DNA of 26,908 nt from an uncultured Lachnospiraceae bacterium (lineage in GTDB: Bacteria; Bacillota; Clostridia; Lachnospirales; Lachnospiraceae): contig CAJTOR010000050.1 of the NCBI GenBank assembly GCA_910577675.1, positions 1 to 26,908 of the forward strand, read 5' to 3'. Shown here in pieces: positions 8,618 to 16,865 of the stretch; the first letter of the stretch is position 1; each line of letters starts with the position of its first letter. The notes under the pieces were generated by a model. The model was not told the origin of the DNA. It searched no databases and was given only the letters and a program-made list of their open reading frames with translations. A program made the position numbers and the translations under genes.

Positions 8618-8739
8618 TTATAAGTTCCGCAATCCCCCTCCCACCACCCTCTACCAGCAGAGGGCTTCCCGTCCGCTTTGCTCCCGTTAATCCCTTTGGG
8701 GTGCTTTTACGGGGGCTTGCTGTTTATAAGTTCCGCAAT
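8618..8739. repeat. Structured 106-bp insert bounded by a 16-bp direct repeat
   Basis: The 16-mer TTATAAGTTCCGCAAT occurs perfectly at 8618-8633 and 8724-8739. The 90 bp between the copies contain two hairpins: CCCTCT-ACCAGC-AGAGGG and a larger one closed by CCCGT/ACGGG with CCC-TTT-GGGG inside. The whole sits between the GH115 stop and the BMP ribosome binding site. Removing one repeat plus the insert would leave a normal tight operon gap. It looks like a small inserted element with target duplication, or a segmental duplication, that may now act as an attenuator or processing site. Confidence 0.6.
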
Positions 8740-8741
8740 AT

Positions 8742-11700
8742 TTAGTTTTCTGTTTTGGAGGTGCAAAAGCTTTCGGTTGGTCCTAGGTAGGTTTCAGGGC
8801 AGTTTACCCCCTCCTTTACCAGCACCAGCTTTTCAAGCACTACCGCAGGATCAAGCGCTGCAATATAGAGCAGGTTGCTTCCCTGCTTCAGCGAAACTTT
8901 GCATTCTGTGCGGTGGATTTGCTCGAGTACACCCCTTGACCATGCGGCGCTCTGCCACGGCACATACCCCTCGTCGGGGATGGTATTCACAGTCTTAAAC
9001 TCACCGTCGTTCACGCGAACACCCACACGCATCTTGCCCTGGTAGACAACCGGATTGCCCGGAGCACACAAAAGCGTAAGAGTGTAGTCACTAGCTTCCT
9101 TCACAAACAGTTTATAAGCGACATATGGCGCATTTTCAGGCTTATCAAAAACCGCCGTCACAGGAAATACTTTGACTGCGCCAAGGGTTTTCCCATAGCC
9201 CTCAATCACGCGGTAGCAGGCTTCACCCGCGGGCTGCACGCTGCAAAAATGCTCTGCCTCAACTGCAAGAATACCCCCGCATTCCACGTAAGTTCCTGCA
9301 TCCACCCCGTTAAGACAGTATAACTCTGCCCGCACTTCAATATCCACCCTTGTTTCGCTGTAGCCATTTTCCGAGCGCTCCGCTGTCTCCTCACAGTTTT
9401 CCCCATAAATACGGATTATCGCGCTGCAACTTTCCTGCCCCTGCGGAAGCAATTCTTTTTTCAGGCGCACTGCAAAATTCTTCTCGGAAATAGTTTTTAG
9501 TCCCTTGATACAGCGCACGGAACCCTCTTCTTGCCCTGCAGGATTTACAATTTTTCCCAATTCATTAGAATTCTGCCATGTACAACAATTTTCCGACGGT
9601 GCGGACATCATCCTTATATTCTCATCCGCGCCCACAATCTCAAGCCAATCAGCATCCCACTCAATCCGGTATTCCAACTCGCCCTGCCCGCCGTTCGCCA
9701 CCTCAAAACCTGCCTGTATCCCCGCTGGATAATAAAGATTCATTTTCAGTGTTTTCCTTCTCCATGGGTTCCCACCGGTGCACTGGTTCTGACCAAGCAC
9801 GCTAACCAAAAGCCTTGGCTGCGTTACCGGGAAAAAGCCGGAATATCTCGGATACTGCCACTCTTCATCATTCCACCCCGGATAGCCGATATGGAAGACC
9901 GACTGCATATGGCTCCACTTACCGCCCAAAAGATTATGATACTTCTCAGCAAACTTTATATCCTTGTTAATACATTCTTCAATCATTGCCGGATAATCGT
10001 TGCCGCTTTTCTTTCCTTGTAACACAAGGTACTGATTAATCCCCGAATATAACTGCATCCGCAAAATATTGGCGGATGCCATAACAGGGTAATAAACCAG
10101 TTCATAAAAACAATTCTCAAGCGGCTTTCCCCTAAGTTTGTCCTGATAAAGCCACTCTGCTTTAGCCTGTGCCGTCAAAACCTCGTCAAGAACCCTCCAT
10201 GCCTCACCGTAATGCGCCGGATGGTAGGTCTTTGCAGAAAGCACCTCCGGCCGGCATGTCCCGTTCCACTTTGAATATCTCCCCAACAGGTCGGCAGCAT
10301 CACCGATTATATCCTCCCCAAAACCCAGTCCGCGCAGCCATCCCCTTGTATACTCAGCCGTGCGGTTGATATTTTTGGTTCCCCAGGTATCAAAATCATA
10401 AGCCAGGTCAAGGAAATAACTAAGCGGCAATTCCTGGTTCTTGATATCACCCACATTTACAATCCAGGCTTCGCGCACGCCGTAATCATATGCCATCCCC
10501 ATCTGTTCCCATATCTTTGTAAGCGGACTCGAGTTGATCCACAGATAGGAAACCGGTCCCCCGTAGTAATCAAAATGATAGTACATCCCGTAGCCGCCCG
10601 GATGATCCTTCGCTTCCTGTCCAGGAAGAGTCCGCACATTGCCAAAATTATCATCGCAGAGCATCAAAATATCGTCCTTTAAGACATCCCAGTCCTTGAG
10701 CCCGGCGGTATCTGCATCCCCGTGATAATAGTCTTCGACTTCCTTGTAAAGTGCTAAAAGCTGCGGATGCGCCTTGTTTCCGTACTCCGCAATCAGCTTT
10801 TTCTGCTCGGTGATAGCCGCTTTAAGAACATTAATATTATCCTCAAGCGTGGCATCTTTAGGCATAAGATAAGAATCATTTTCCCCGCGCATACCGATTG
10901 TAATCAGACTCTCAAAATCGCGGTTTCGCAATAATCCATCCTTCCAGAATAAAGAAATCCCCTCCGCATTGGAAAGAAAACTCCAGTCCTTTCCATAGGC
11001 TTTATTCTGATGGCGCAGTTTCTGGAATTCCCCGCCGGAACGACAGCAAGGTTCATGGTGCGACGCGCCGATAATAACCCCCATCTGATCCGCCAATTTC
11101 GCATTGTCCAGATTGTCAAGCGTAAAATCGGAGCGCCACATCGCAGGCCACAGATAATTGCCCTTTAAGCGCAGCAAAAGTTCAAAAATATGCCGGTAAA
11201 GCTGCGGTCCCGGTCTGACACTTCCATATTTTTCCTTAGCCCAGTTTCCAAAACATGGCTGCTCGTCATTGATAAAAAATCCCCGGTAACGGACGGACGG
11301 TTCCTTTGAAACCTTGCAGACCCCATCCGTCAGAATCACTTCCCCGCGGCGCTCTGGCACCGCATCCGCAAAAAATACCCACGGCGAAACACCGATGCAC
11401 TCCGAGATATGGAACATACCATAGATGGTTCCCCTCTTGTCACTGCCCGCAATCACGAGAAATTCCGTGCCAGAACCAGTATCTTTGACGCAGAAAATCC
11501 CGTAGACTTCACGTTTCCCGCGCACATTTGAAAGATCAATCAGCCCCCGCTGCTCAAAAGAATCCAACATCTCGCTGCTCTCGCAGGTTGCAACCAAAAC
11601 AGCATACGGACAACCCTCTTTCGGACTCTGGACAACTTCCGGGTACACGCCGCACACCCGCTCAATATCCCCACAAAAAATATCCGTCATCAAGGACATG

Positions 11701-11771
11701 CCGGGGACAGAATTCTGCTCAAGAATTATATCCGCTGCTCTCCCATCCCGGCACAATATAAATGGCTCCAT
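8742..11771 (-). CDS. GH115 alpha-glucuronidase (intracellular)
   Basis: This 1009-residue protein has the hallmarks of glycoside hydrolase family 115, which removes (4-O-methyl-)glucuronic acid side chains from xylan and xylo-oligosaccharides. Recognisable blocks are NDEQP at 168-172, WPAMW at 208-212, GMRGE at 293-297, DDNFGN at 373-378 and GMYYHFDYYGGP at 395-406. A C-terminal beta-rich domain (about 830-990) fits the usual GH115 C-terminal module. There is no signal peptide, so it acts on imported oligosaccharides. The ATG at 11771 follows GGAGG by seven bases. Released glucuronate would feed UxaC and the KDPG aldolase elsewhere in this window. No xylanase or xylosidase is adjacent. The gene ends just before the 16-bp repeat element. 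Confidence 0.93.
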   Translation of the reverse strand: MEPFILCRDGRAADIILEQNSVPGMSLMTDIFCGDIERVCGVYPEVVQSPKEGCPYAVLVATCESSEMLDSFEQRGLIDLSNVRGKREVYGIFCVKDTGSGTEFLVIAGSDKRGTIYGMFHISECIGVSPWVFFADAVPERRGEVILTDGVCKVSKEPSVRYRGFFINDEQPCFGNWAKEKYGSVRPGPQLYRHIFELLLRLKGNYLWPAMWRSDFTLDNLDNAKLADQMGVIIGASHHEPCCRSGGEFQKLRHQNKAYGKDWSFLSNAEGISLFWKDGLLRNRDFESLITIGMRGENDSYLMPKDATLEDNINVLKAAITEQKKLIAEYGNKAHPQLLALYKEVEDYYHGDADTAGLKDWDVLKDDILMLCDDNFGNVRTLPGQEAKDHPGGYGMYYHFDYYGGPVSYLWINSSPLTKIWEQMGMAYDYGVREAWIVNVGDIKNQELPLSYFLDLAYDFDTWGTKNINRTAEYTRGWLRGLGFGEDIIGDAADLLGRYSKWNGTCRPEVLSAKTYHPAHYGEAWRVLDEVLTAQAKAEWLYQDKLRGKPLENCFYELVYYPVMASANILRMQLYSGINQYLVLQGKKSGNDYPAMIEECINKDIKFAEKYHNLLGGKWSHMQSVFHIGYPGWNDEEWQYPRYSGFFPVTQPRLLVSVLGQNQCTGGNPWRRKTLKMNLYYPAGIQAGFEVANGGQGELEYRIEWDADWLEIVGADENIRMMSAPSENCCTWQNSNELGKIVNPAGQEEGSVRCIKGLKTISEKNFAVRLKKELLPQGQESCSAIIRIYGENCEETAERSENGYSETRVDIEVRAELYCLNGVDAGTYVECGGILAVEAEHFCSVQPAGEACYRVIEGYGKTLGAVKVFPVTAVFDKPENAPYVAYKLFVKEASDYTLTLLCAPGNPVVYQGKMRVGVRVNDGEFKTVNTIPDEGYVPWQSAAWSRGVLEQIHRTECKVSLKQGSNLLYIAALDPAVVLEKLVLVKEGVNCPETYLGPTESFCTSKTEN

Positions 11772-11845
11772 TTAAAACCTCCACTTTTCTGTATACAAAA
11801 TAATTTAGTATAAAAATACTTCCATCATTATAATGACTATCACCC

Positions 11846-12295
11846 CTACATTTTTTGCAGTGAACCGCCGCTTTTTTTCTTATTACCTTCCTTTGCCCAC
11901 CAGCACATAGCCAGAATAAATGTTGCAAAAGCACCAATCAAGGCTACAAAATATGCGATACCCGCAGGTGTGGAATTCCTTACACCATCAAGATCAGCAT
12001 ACATCTTCCCCTTGGAAAGATAGACTGTGGCATCCGCCCCTTCTCTATACATATATATATTATGTGCATTCTTCAGGTCATACTCTTTTCCGCCGTAGCT
12101 TACTACAACATCATAAACGGTCTGCGTAGTTGTCCTGCCGTTGACCCGTATGCGCTTCTGCCTGCTTTCCGAACTGACCACCCTCGCCTTAACCTCCTGA
12201 TAATCCAGTTCAACATTGTCCATCGCCTTGCGCAGAAAAACCGCCGCAATAATGCAGACTACCATCACACCCAAACTAATATACACTTTTTTCAT
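11846..12295 (-). CDS. DUF3592-like small membrane protein
   Basis: A 149-residue protein with a transmembrane helix at residues 4-24, a soluble beta-rich middle (VKARVVSSESRQK ... TTTQTVYDVVVSYGGKEYDL ... YLSKGKMYAD) and a second helix at about 111-134, followed by a Lys-rich tail. This two-helix layout with an SH3-like insert is characteristic of DUF3592. The function is unknown. The ATG at 12295 follows GGGAGG by six bases. It lies 74 nt upstream of GH115 on the same strand with no obvious terminator between, so read-through into GH115 is possible. Confidence 0.75.
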   Translation of the reverse strand: MKKVYISLGVMVVCIIAAVFLRKAMDNVELDYQEVKARVVSSESRQKRIRVNGRTTTQTVYDVVVSYGGKEYDLKNAHNIYMYREGADATVYLSKGKMYADLDGVRNSTPAGIAYFVALIGAFATFILAMCWWAKEGNKKKSGGSLQKM

Positions 12296-12896
12296 TCTTA
12301 ACCTCCCTGCTGCGACTTGTTTTTCTGAGGCAGCCCACGGCTCAAGTTCCGGCGCAGCAAAAACTTGCGGATTGATTAACGATCAATCTTACGACCCCAT
12401 GCCCTTTGGCTTTTGCTAACATAATACCAAATTTTACGCCGATTTACAATCAAAAAATAAGGCAAATTTTTCTTTCCCACAAAATATTTTCCCGCCCACA
12501 CTGCCAAAATCATTATCTCCCAGACAGTTTTCTTCCTCAAAAATCCAGATTCTTCTTCAAGTGTGCTTCCCTTTGTAATAACTACAAGTTTATATTTTAT
12601 CGCCGAATTAAATATACTTTTATGTATATTATATTTCGTTTTATTGGGGGAGGATAAGCAAACAGGTTTATTTTCTCACTGATGAATCATTTAGATAACA
12701 ATTCCGAAAAGGGAATTTTCTAGTAAAGATTAATTTTGCCAGATTGATTTCCAAAAGGTGAATTCCTTTAAAGACAGATTGTGGCAAGCGTAAGCTTTGT
12801 GGGCTTAACCCATCCTCTAAAGCAAATGGGATTGCTTCCATTTTATTCCAAGCCGAATTTTCAGAAAGTCTGGTTTCTAAAATATCAATTTCCTAA
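12296..12896. other. Gene-free, AT-rich stretch with small repeats and hairpins
   Basis: No convincing gene is seen on either strand. The left part holds a perfect 7-bp inverted repeat GATTGAT-TAACG-ATCAATC (12370-12388) upstream of the DUF3592-like gene, a possible operator. The right part (about 12700-12890) holds two related segments, CCGAAAAGGGAATTTTCTAG and CCAAAAGGTGAATTCCT, each followed by TAAAG and later AGATTG. It also holds small hairpins such as TAAGC-TTTGTGG-GCTTA and AAGCAA-TGGGA-TTGCTT. This could be a decayed mobile element or an untranslated RNA. Confidence 0.4.
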
Positions 12897-13229
12897 AAAT
12901 GATATGACCACTTAAAATAGAACTAAAATTTCATCCACAGTCCCAGCCAATTACTGTTTTTTACAATGGAATTTTCAGGGCGAAACGCAGTACAAAAGAT
13001 CGCATAACACAGATATGGAACCGGCAAAACAAGGATATAACAAGCTCGCGCGTCGCGCTGCGTAATACGGTATCCAACCTGAGTACCTACTCACAATAAC
13101 AAAAGCTGCCAATATCTTAATGCAAAAGCAACAAGATGGGCGGTATGCAGCATCATACTTCATCTGCATCTGAAGCGGCCAGCCACTAAGAAATCCATTT
13201 TAGTTCTATTTTAAGCGGTCATATCATTT
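12897..13229. mobile_element. MITE or IS remnant with about 32-bp inverted ends
   Basis: The left end (from 12897) reads AAATGATATGACCACTTAAA then ATAGAACTAAAAT. The right end (to 13229) is its reverse complement with a single A/G difference. The 333-bp interior has no credible protein; the longest frame (12975-13169) has no homology I recognise and no ribosome binding site. It is therefore a non-autonomous miniature element or the collapsed remnant of an insertion sequence. The family cannot be named from the ends alone. Exact outer borders and a target duplication are uncertain. It lies 45 nt downstream of the 13274-13927 gene's stop. Confidence 0.7.
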
Positions 13230-13237
13230 ATATAAGC

Positions 13238-13281
13238 CAAAGGAAATATATATCCCTATACTGCTCTCACATGTCAGATGG
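13238..13281. repeat. Dispersed repeat, copy A
   Basis: This segment matches a second copy at 21228-21274: CAAAGGAAAT, four variable bases, ATCCCTAT, CTG after one variable base, TCACA, then TGTCA and ATGG. It overlaps the last codons and stop of the gene at 13274-13927 and ends 8 bp from the MITE. In both places it lies at or just after the 3' end of a minus-strand gene. Its role is unknown. Confidence 0.55.
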
Positions 13282-13927
13282 GGTTTATCTCCCCCAGAAT
13301 AATATCTTCCAAAGAATCATTAATATCAAAGACCGGCGTATAATCAACCTCCGTCGTAACTAAAAGTCCATCCAGTACAATCGAGAGTTCATCACACTGT
13401 TTCGTCAGTTTTTTAATCAGTCCCTTAATATCCTTGCGGTCAAAATCAATTGTTATCACTTCATCAATATCATAATGGTAAATTACCTGATTTCCCTCCT
13501 GATTAAACTTATAATCCAAACCGTCCGACTTCTCTTCCCGATCCTTCACCCTGTCCATCTGTTTTAATGTACAGATAAATTCCTGGCGCTTTTTATTCAT
13601 CGCAACCGAATGGTCGATATCAACTTTTGTTGTCTTTTTTGCGGCGAGAATAGCAAGCGAAAGTTTTTCCTTCTCCTCAAGCGCCCTGACCGTAAAATCC
13701 ACGGTCTGCATCGGGGTAAAGGCGGATATCATTCTCATGTTCCCATCATCGCCCACCATTTTTTTCTTAACCTCAACCTCCTCATCCTGCGCGTCAGGAT
13801 TCGATTTTTTCCGGTGGTGTGTCTGCTTTATATTCGTGATAAATGATTCGCAAGCCAAAAGAGACTGCGCCTCCAAAAGCAGACGATCCAAAAAATTCTG
13901 GTAGCGGTATGCTTCTTTTAATATCAT
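13274..13927 (-). CDS. Hypothetical protein, helical and charged
   Basis: A 217-residue cytosolic protein that I do not recognise. It starts MILKEAYRYQNFLDRLLLEA, an amphipathic helix. A Lys/Asp-rich linker (KKSNPDAQDEEVEVKKK) follows, then a helical central region with many Lys and Glu. Beta strands (VIYHYDIDEVITIDFDR) come next, and an acidic tail completes it. There is no signal peptide or membrane segment. The ATG at 13927 has GGGAGGGG upstream, and a well-formed sigma-A promoter lies about 35 bp away, so it is probably expressed as a single gene. Its last codons coincide with a dispersed repeat. Confidence 0.7.
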   Translation of the reverse strand: MILKEAYRYQNFLDRLLLEAQSLLACESFITNIKQTHHRKKSNPDAQDEEVEVKKKMVGDDGNMRMISAFTPMQTVDFTVRALEEKEKLSLAILAAKKTTKVDIDHSVAMNKKRQEFICTLKQMDRVKDREEKSDGLDYKFNQEGNQVIYHYDIDEVITIDFDRKDIKGLIKKLTKQCDELSIVLDGLLVTTEVDYTPVFDINDSLEDIILGEINPI

Positions 13928-13962
13928 CTTAATTCCCCTCCCGGTCTGTTTTTATTATAAAA

Positions 13963-13991
13963 AATATAGCATAGATATTGTTTTACGTCAA
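13963..13991 (-). promoter_or_regulatory. Sigma-A promoter for the 13274-13927 gene
   Basis: On the minus strand TTGACG (-35, 13991-13986) and TATATT (-10, 13968-13963) are separated by exactly 17 bp, 35 bp before the ATG. Confidence 0.7.
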
Positions 13992-14039
13992 TCCATTTGT
14001 TCTAATTATAACGTATTTTGTCAGGAATCCGTCACTTTT

Positions 14040-14300
14040 TTAAAATATCCAGGTAACCTTCTGATCCTTGTGCGTGTAGTTTTTCAGTTTCTCTTTGTAG
14101 GCGGACAGTTTTCGTTTATAATTTTCCGCCTGCGCTTCACTAATCTTTCCCTCTGCTTCCATACTACTTAGAGTCTGCACAAATTCCCGGAAATTTTCCT
14201 GCGCGGCATCCTTATAATTATTTGACATATTCATCTCTAATTCCTGCGCAATTTTCTCAAGAGAATTCACCTTGCCAACTTTTTTCAGAAACCCAAACAT
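14040..14300 (-). CDS. Hypothetical small helical protein
   Basis: An 86-residue protein starting MFGFLKKVGKVNSLEKIAQE. The ATG at 14300 is chosen because GGTGGAG lies a few bases upstream; a start 20 codons earlier would lack such a site and would run through a hairpin. It is mostly charged helix (NYKRKLSAYKEKLKNYTHK) and probably forms a coiled coil. No family is recognised. It lies about 100 nt downstream of the gene at 14400-15068 on the same strand and may share its transcript. Confidence 0.6.
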   Translation of the reverse strand: MFGFLKKVGKVNSLEKIAQELEMNMSNNYKDAAQENFREFVQTLSSMEAEGKISEAQAENYKRKLSAYKEKLKNYTHKDQKVTWIF

Positions 14301-14332
14301 AAGCTCCACCTTTCGCTCTCTTAGAACACTCA

Positions 14333-14349
14333 GGCGTTTGCAAAACGCC
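14333..14349. other. Perfect 7-bp inverted repeat between two hypothetical genes
   Basis: GGCGTTT-GCA-AAACGCC forms a perfect stem in the gap between the genes ending at 14400 and starting at 14300. It has no following T run, so it is more likely an operator or mRNA processing structure than a terminator. Confidence 0.35.
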
Positions 14350-14399
14350 AGAACCCGCATAAATACGGAATTCTTTTTTCTGGGAAATAAAACAACTCC

Positions 14400-15068
14400 T
14401 CACGGATTTATGGTATAAGTAATTGTCGCTATTTCATTAAATTCCAAACCGTTTCTTTTGCATAAAATCGCGAAATCGCCTTTACCGTTCCAGGAGTAGA
14501 ACAGCCTGTGCAGTTTGATATAATATTGAAATTCCTGTTGAAGTTCAACATCTATATCATGCTTTTTCAATATCTCTTCACCAAGTTCTTCTGCCTTGTC
14601 AAGCTCCGAAACATTTTCAAGGCAGGAATAATCCGGAAAATGATGCGCGCCAAAGGAAAGCAAATAAATCAATCTCAACATCAGAACCCTGGCTATTTTG
14701 AAATCATCTTTATTCTTCTGATAAGTCGAAATCGTTTCATCTAAATCTCCAAACAACTCACAATACCATCGTGCCTGTGGTAAAACTCCCTGATTTACAA
14801 AAGGAAAAAGTTCCTGCGCTAAACGAATAGAAACCTCATACGGCAAAGAATAATCCCGGAATAACTCTACATGATTATCGCAAATTTCGGTGCAGACTAT
14901 TGAAATAAATTCTTTATGAATATCCTCTGATAACGTATCATAATACTTCATAATTTCACGGATCACTGCATTCGCCCTCTTCTTTAAGCCCTGTTCCCAA
15001 AATTTGCAATAGTCATTTAAACCTTTTTGCAATTCTTCAGGCAATTGTGGATAATCAAAATGTTTCAT
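14400..15068 (-). CDS. Hypothetical helical protein
   Basis: A 222-residue, almost entirely alpha-helical cytosolic protein that I do not recognise. It begins MKHFDYPQLPEELQKGLNDY and continues through several TPR-like helices (PQARWYCELFGDLDETISTY; DKAEELGEEILKKHDIDVEL). The ATG at 15068 is preferred because GGGGGA lies just before it; a start four codons upstream has no ribosome binding site. It has its own promoter about 120 bp upstream and is transcribed divergently from the restriction-modification relic. Confidence 0.65.
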   Translation of the reverse strand: MKHFDYPQLPEELQKGLNDYCKFWEQGLKKRANAVIREIMKYYDTLSEDIHKEFISIVCTEICDNHVELFRDYSLPYEVSIRLAQELFPFVNQGVLPQARWYCELFGDLDETISTYQKNKDDFKIARVLMLRLIYLLSFGAHHFPDYSCLENVSELDKAEELGEEILKKHDIDVELQQEFQYYIKLHRLFYSWNGKGDFAILCKRNGLEFNEIATITYTINP

Positions 15069-15186
15069 GAAATCCCCCATTGAAATACCAATTTATCTGT
15101 TCTATTAACTGGAAGAAACCCCTGTTTTGCAGCCATTTTCCAGGTTCGATTTTTGCAAACTGTTTTTTTGTTAGTTCCATAGGTTT

Positions 15187-15215
15187 ATTTTACCATACAG
15201 CTTTTCTATTGTAAA
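15187..15215 (-). promoter_or_regulatory. Sigma-A promoter for the 14400-15068 gene
   Basis: TTTACA (-35, 15215-15210) and TAAAAT (-10, 15192-15187) with a 17-bp spacer lie on the minus strand, giving an untranslated leader of roughly 110 nt. Confidence 0.6.
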
Positions 15216-15299
15216 GATTAATGTGAACAGACTCTAAACAAACACACGAATCAATAAACCATGAACAGCACGCCCAAATCACTATGATCAATTTTCCCC

Positions 15300-15327
15300 T
15301 TGAACTTTTCTATAAGTATGATAGAAT
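15300..15327 (+). promoter_or_regulatory. Promoter of the restriction-modification relic
   Basis: TTGAAC (15300-15305) and TAGAAT (15322-15327) are spaced by 16 bp, with TATGA before the -10. They lie 33 bp before the ATG at 15361, which has the strong ribosome binding site AAGGAGGGGG. Confidence 0.55.
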
Positions 15328-15360
15328 GACAGGGAGAGTTTTTATCTAAGGAGGGGGACT

Positions 15361-16226
15361 ATGCCTGACAATCCAAGGCTATTTGGAATCGTTCGTTCCA
15401 ACCGTGACTATTCATTAAAAGATACCTGGGGAAAGAACCAATTTAATTCTTCCTTCCCGGCTGCGCTGGCCTGCTATCTCTATTCAAAGGAATGAAAGCT
15501 GTTTACTACACAACAGACCATAATATGAATAAGAATATCACTAAAATTGGAATCGACGAGTTGTATGGAATTGACCCATTAGGAGAGGATATCTATTTCT
15601 CTTTTGAAACACAGTATACTCCGTTTCAAAAATATGTAACGGGAAGTATCCCGAGAAATGACCTGGTAATCTTATCTGACGGTCAATGTCTTACATCACT
15701 CGAGATCAAGCTGGTTGCACTGCCTGACAATCCAACCTGTGAGTCATCCGACGATTTATTTGGAGCAGAAATTGTTATCAGACCCGATACAATCATTTAT
15801 CTTGCATGCAGTTTCATCAATGCGTTCGATGATAATCCAACTCAATTAAAGGATATTCTTGATGGTGTATGTGATAATATTGATGACTGGACAGAAACAA
15901 ATTCTATTTTACCACATACATACGGGATTTATAATGCTATAAAAAAGATCGTAACTGCAAGTTATAAAAATCAAATGCCCATTATAATGGAGCCAGTATG
16001 GAAAACAAAGGGAAAATCCCCAAAATTGGCAGATAATTGTCTGGATGTTTTCGTATGGAGCAATTGTGGAATGTTACTACTGTTTATGCCGGATGAAAGT
16101 AATTTTATCACTGACTGCAACGGTACAAAAGTTCTAAAAAAAATCATTTTAGGCGGAGGACAAAATCTGTTAAGCCCCGAAAGACGTTTTGATGCAATTA
16201 TTTATAACTCACCCGACTTGTTTTAA
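15361..16226 (+). pseudogene. HindVP-like type II restriction endonuclease, broken by a 1-nt frameshift
   Basis: Translation starts at the ATG at 15361 (SD AAGGAGGGGG). It gives 44 residues with LFGIVRSNRDYS and WGKNQFNSSFPAAL, which resembles the N-terminus of the HindVP/HgiDI-type restriction endonuclease family. A TGA at 15493-15495 interrupts it. The remaining 244 residues continue in another frame from the overlapping ATG at 15492 (ATGA), beginning MKAVYYTTDHN, as expected for the next part of the domain. One extra A in GGAATGAAA would restore a single 289-residue frame. The candidate catalytic site is Asp57 or Asp63 with Glu71-x-Lys73 of the second segment (a PD-(D/E)XK pattern). The gene is 9 nt upstream of a C5-cytosine methyltransferase, its expected partner. 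Coupled translation of two halves is possible but less likely than inactivation. The family call is from memory of conserved motifs. Confidence 0.7.
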
Positions 16227-16235
16227 GGAGGAAGT

Positions 16236-16865
16236 ATGATTAATATAATTGACATATTTTGTGGGTGCGGCGGCTTATCTTTAGGCTTTCAAAATGCAGG
16301 ATTTAATATTGTTGGGGCATTTGACAATTGGGATAAGGCAGTTGAAATATATAACAAAAATTTTAACCATGGTGCAAAACTCATTGATGCATACGATCTT
16401 ACACCTGAATACCTTGGAAGTTTTTCCCCGGATATGATTGTCGGCGGACCGCCATGTCAGGATTATTCTTCTGCCGGAAAGCAGGACGAAACCAAGGGAC
16501 GCGCCGATCTTACACTTCGTTTTACTGAACTGGTCTGTGCCGTATATCCTGAATGGTTTGTTATGGAAAACGTGGACAGAATTTTAAAGTCACAAACCTT
16601 ACCAAAGGCGATTGCTTTATTCAAATCCACAGGATATGGTCTATCACAGGTGGTCCTTGATGCCTCTTTGTGTGGGGTTCCTCAAAAGAGGAAACGCTTT
16701 TTTTTGATAGGGCATAAACATGAGGATGATAATTTCCTGACTTCAAAATTATATGCTGGCTTATCCAAAAAGAGCACTACAATCCGCGAGTACCTCGGCG
16801 ATGAATTTCAAACCGAATACTATTACCGCCATCCAAGATCCTATGCAAGAAGAGCTATTTTCTAA
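16236..16865 (+). pseudogene. C5-cytosine DNA methyltransferase lacking its C-terminal half
   Basis: The 209 residues carry motif I (DIFCGCGGLSLGF, 6-18), motif IV with catalytic Cys74 (GGPPCQDYSSAG), motif VI ENV (111-113) and motif VIII QKRKRFF (150-156). The protein stops after RHPRSYARRAIF. Normal enzymes of this family are 320-400 residues, so the target-recognition domain and motifs IX-X are missing. The stop codon lies inside the 3' end of the opposite-strand uxaC gene (11-bp overlap), so a deletion joined the two. Without motif X, the AdoMet pocket and DNA recognition should be lost. The start has GGAGG seven bases upstream, 9 nt after the endonuclease. The gene would have protected the host from the partner enzyme. 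Confidence 0.82.

Noticed and set aside
9531..10022. 163-codon plus-strand frame
   Set aside because: Complement of the GH115 coding sequence; no start signals.
12975..13169. 64-codon minus-strand frame inside the MITE
   Set aside because: Cys/Tyr-rich, no ribosome binding site, no resemblance to a transposase.
14333..14349. Hairpin as a terminator
   Set aside because: No T tract on either side, and only a 7-bp stem.
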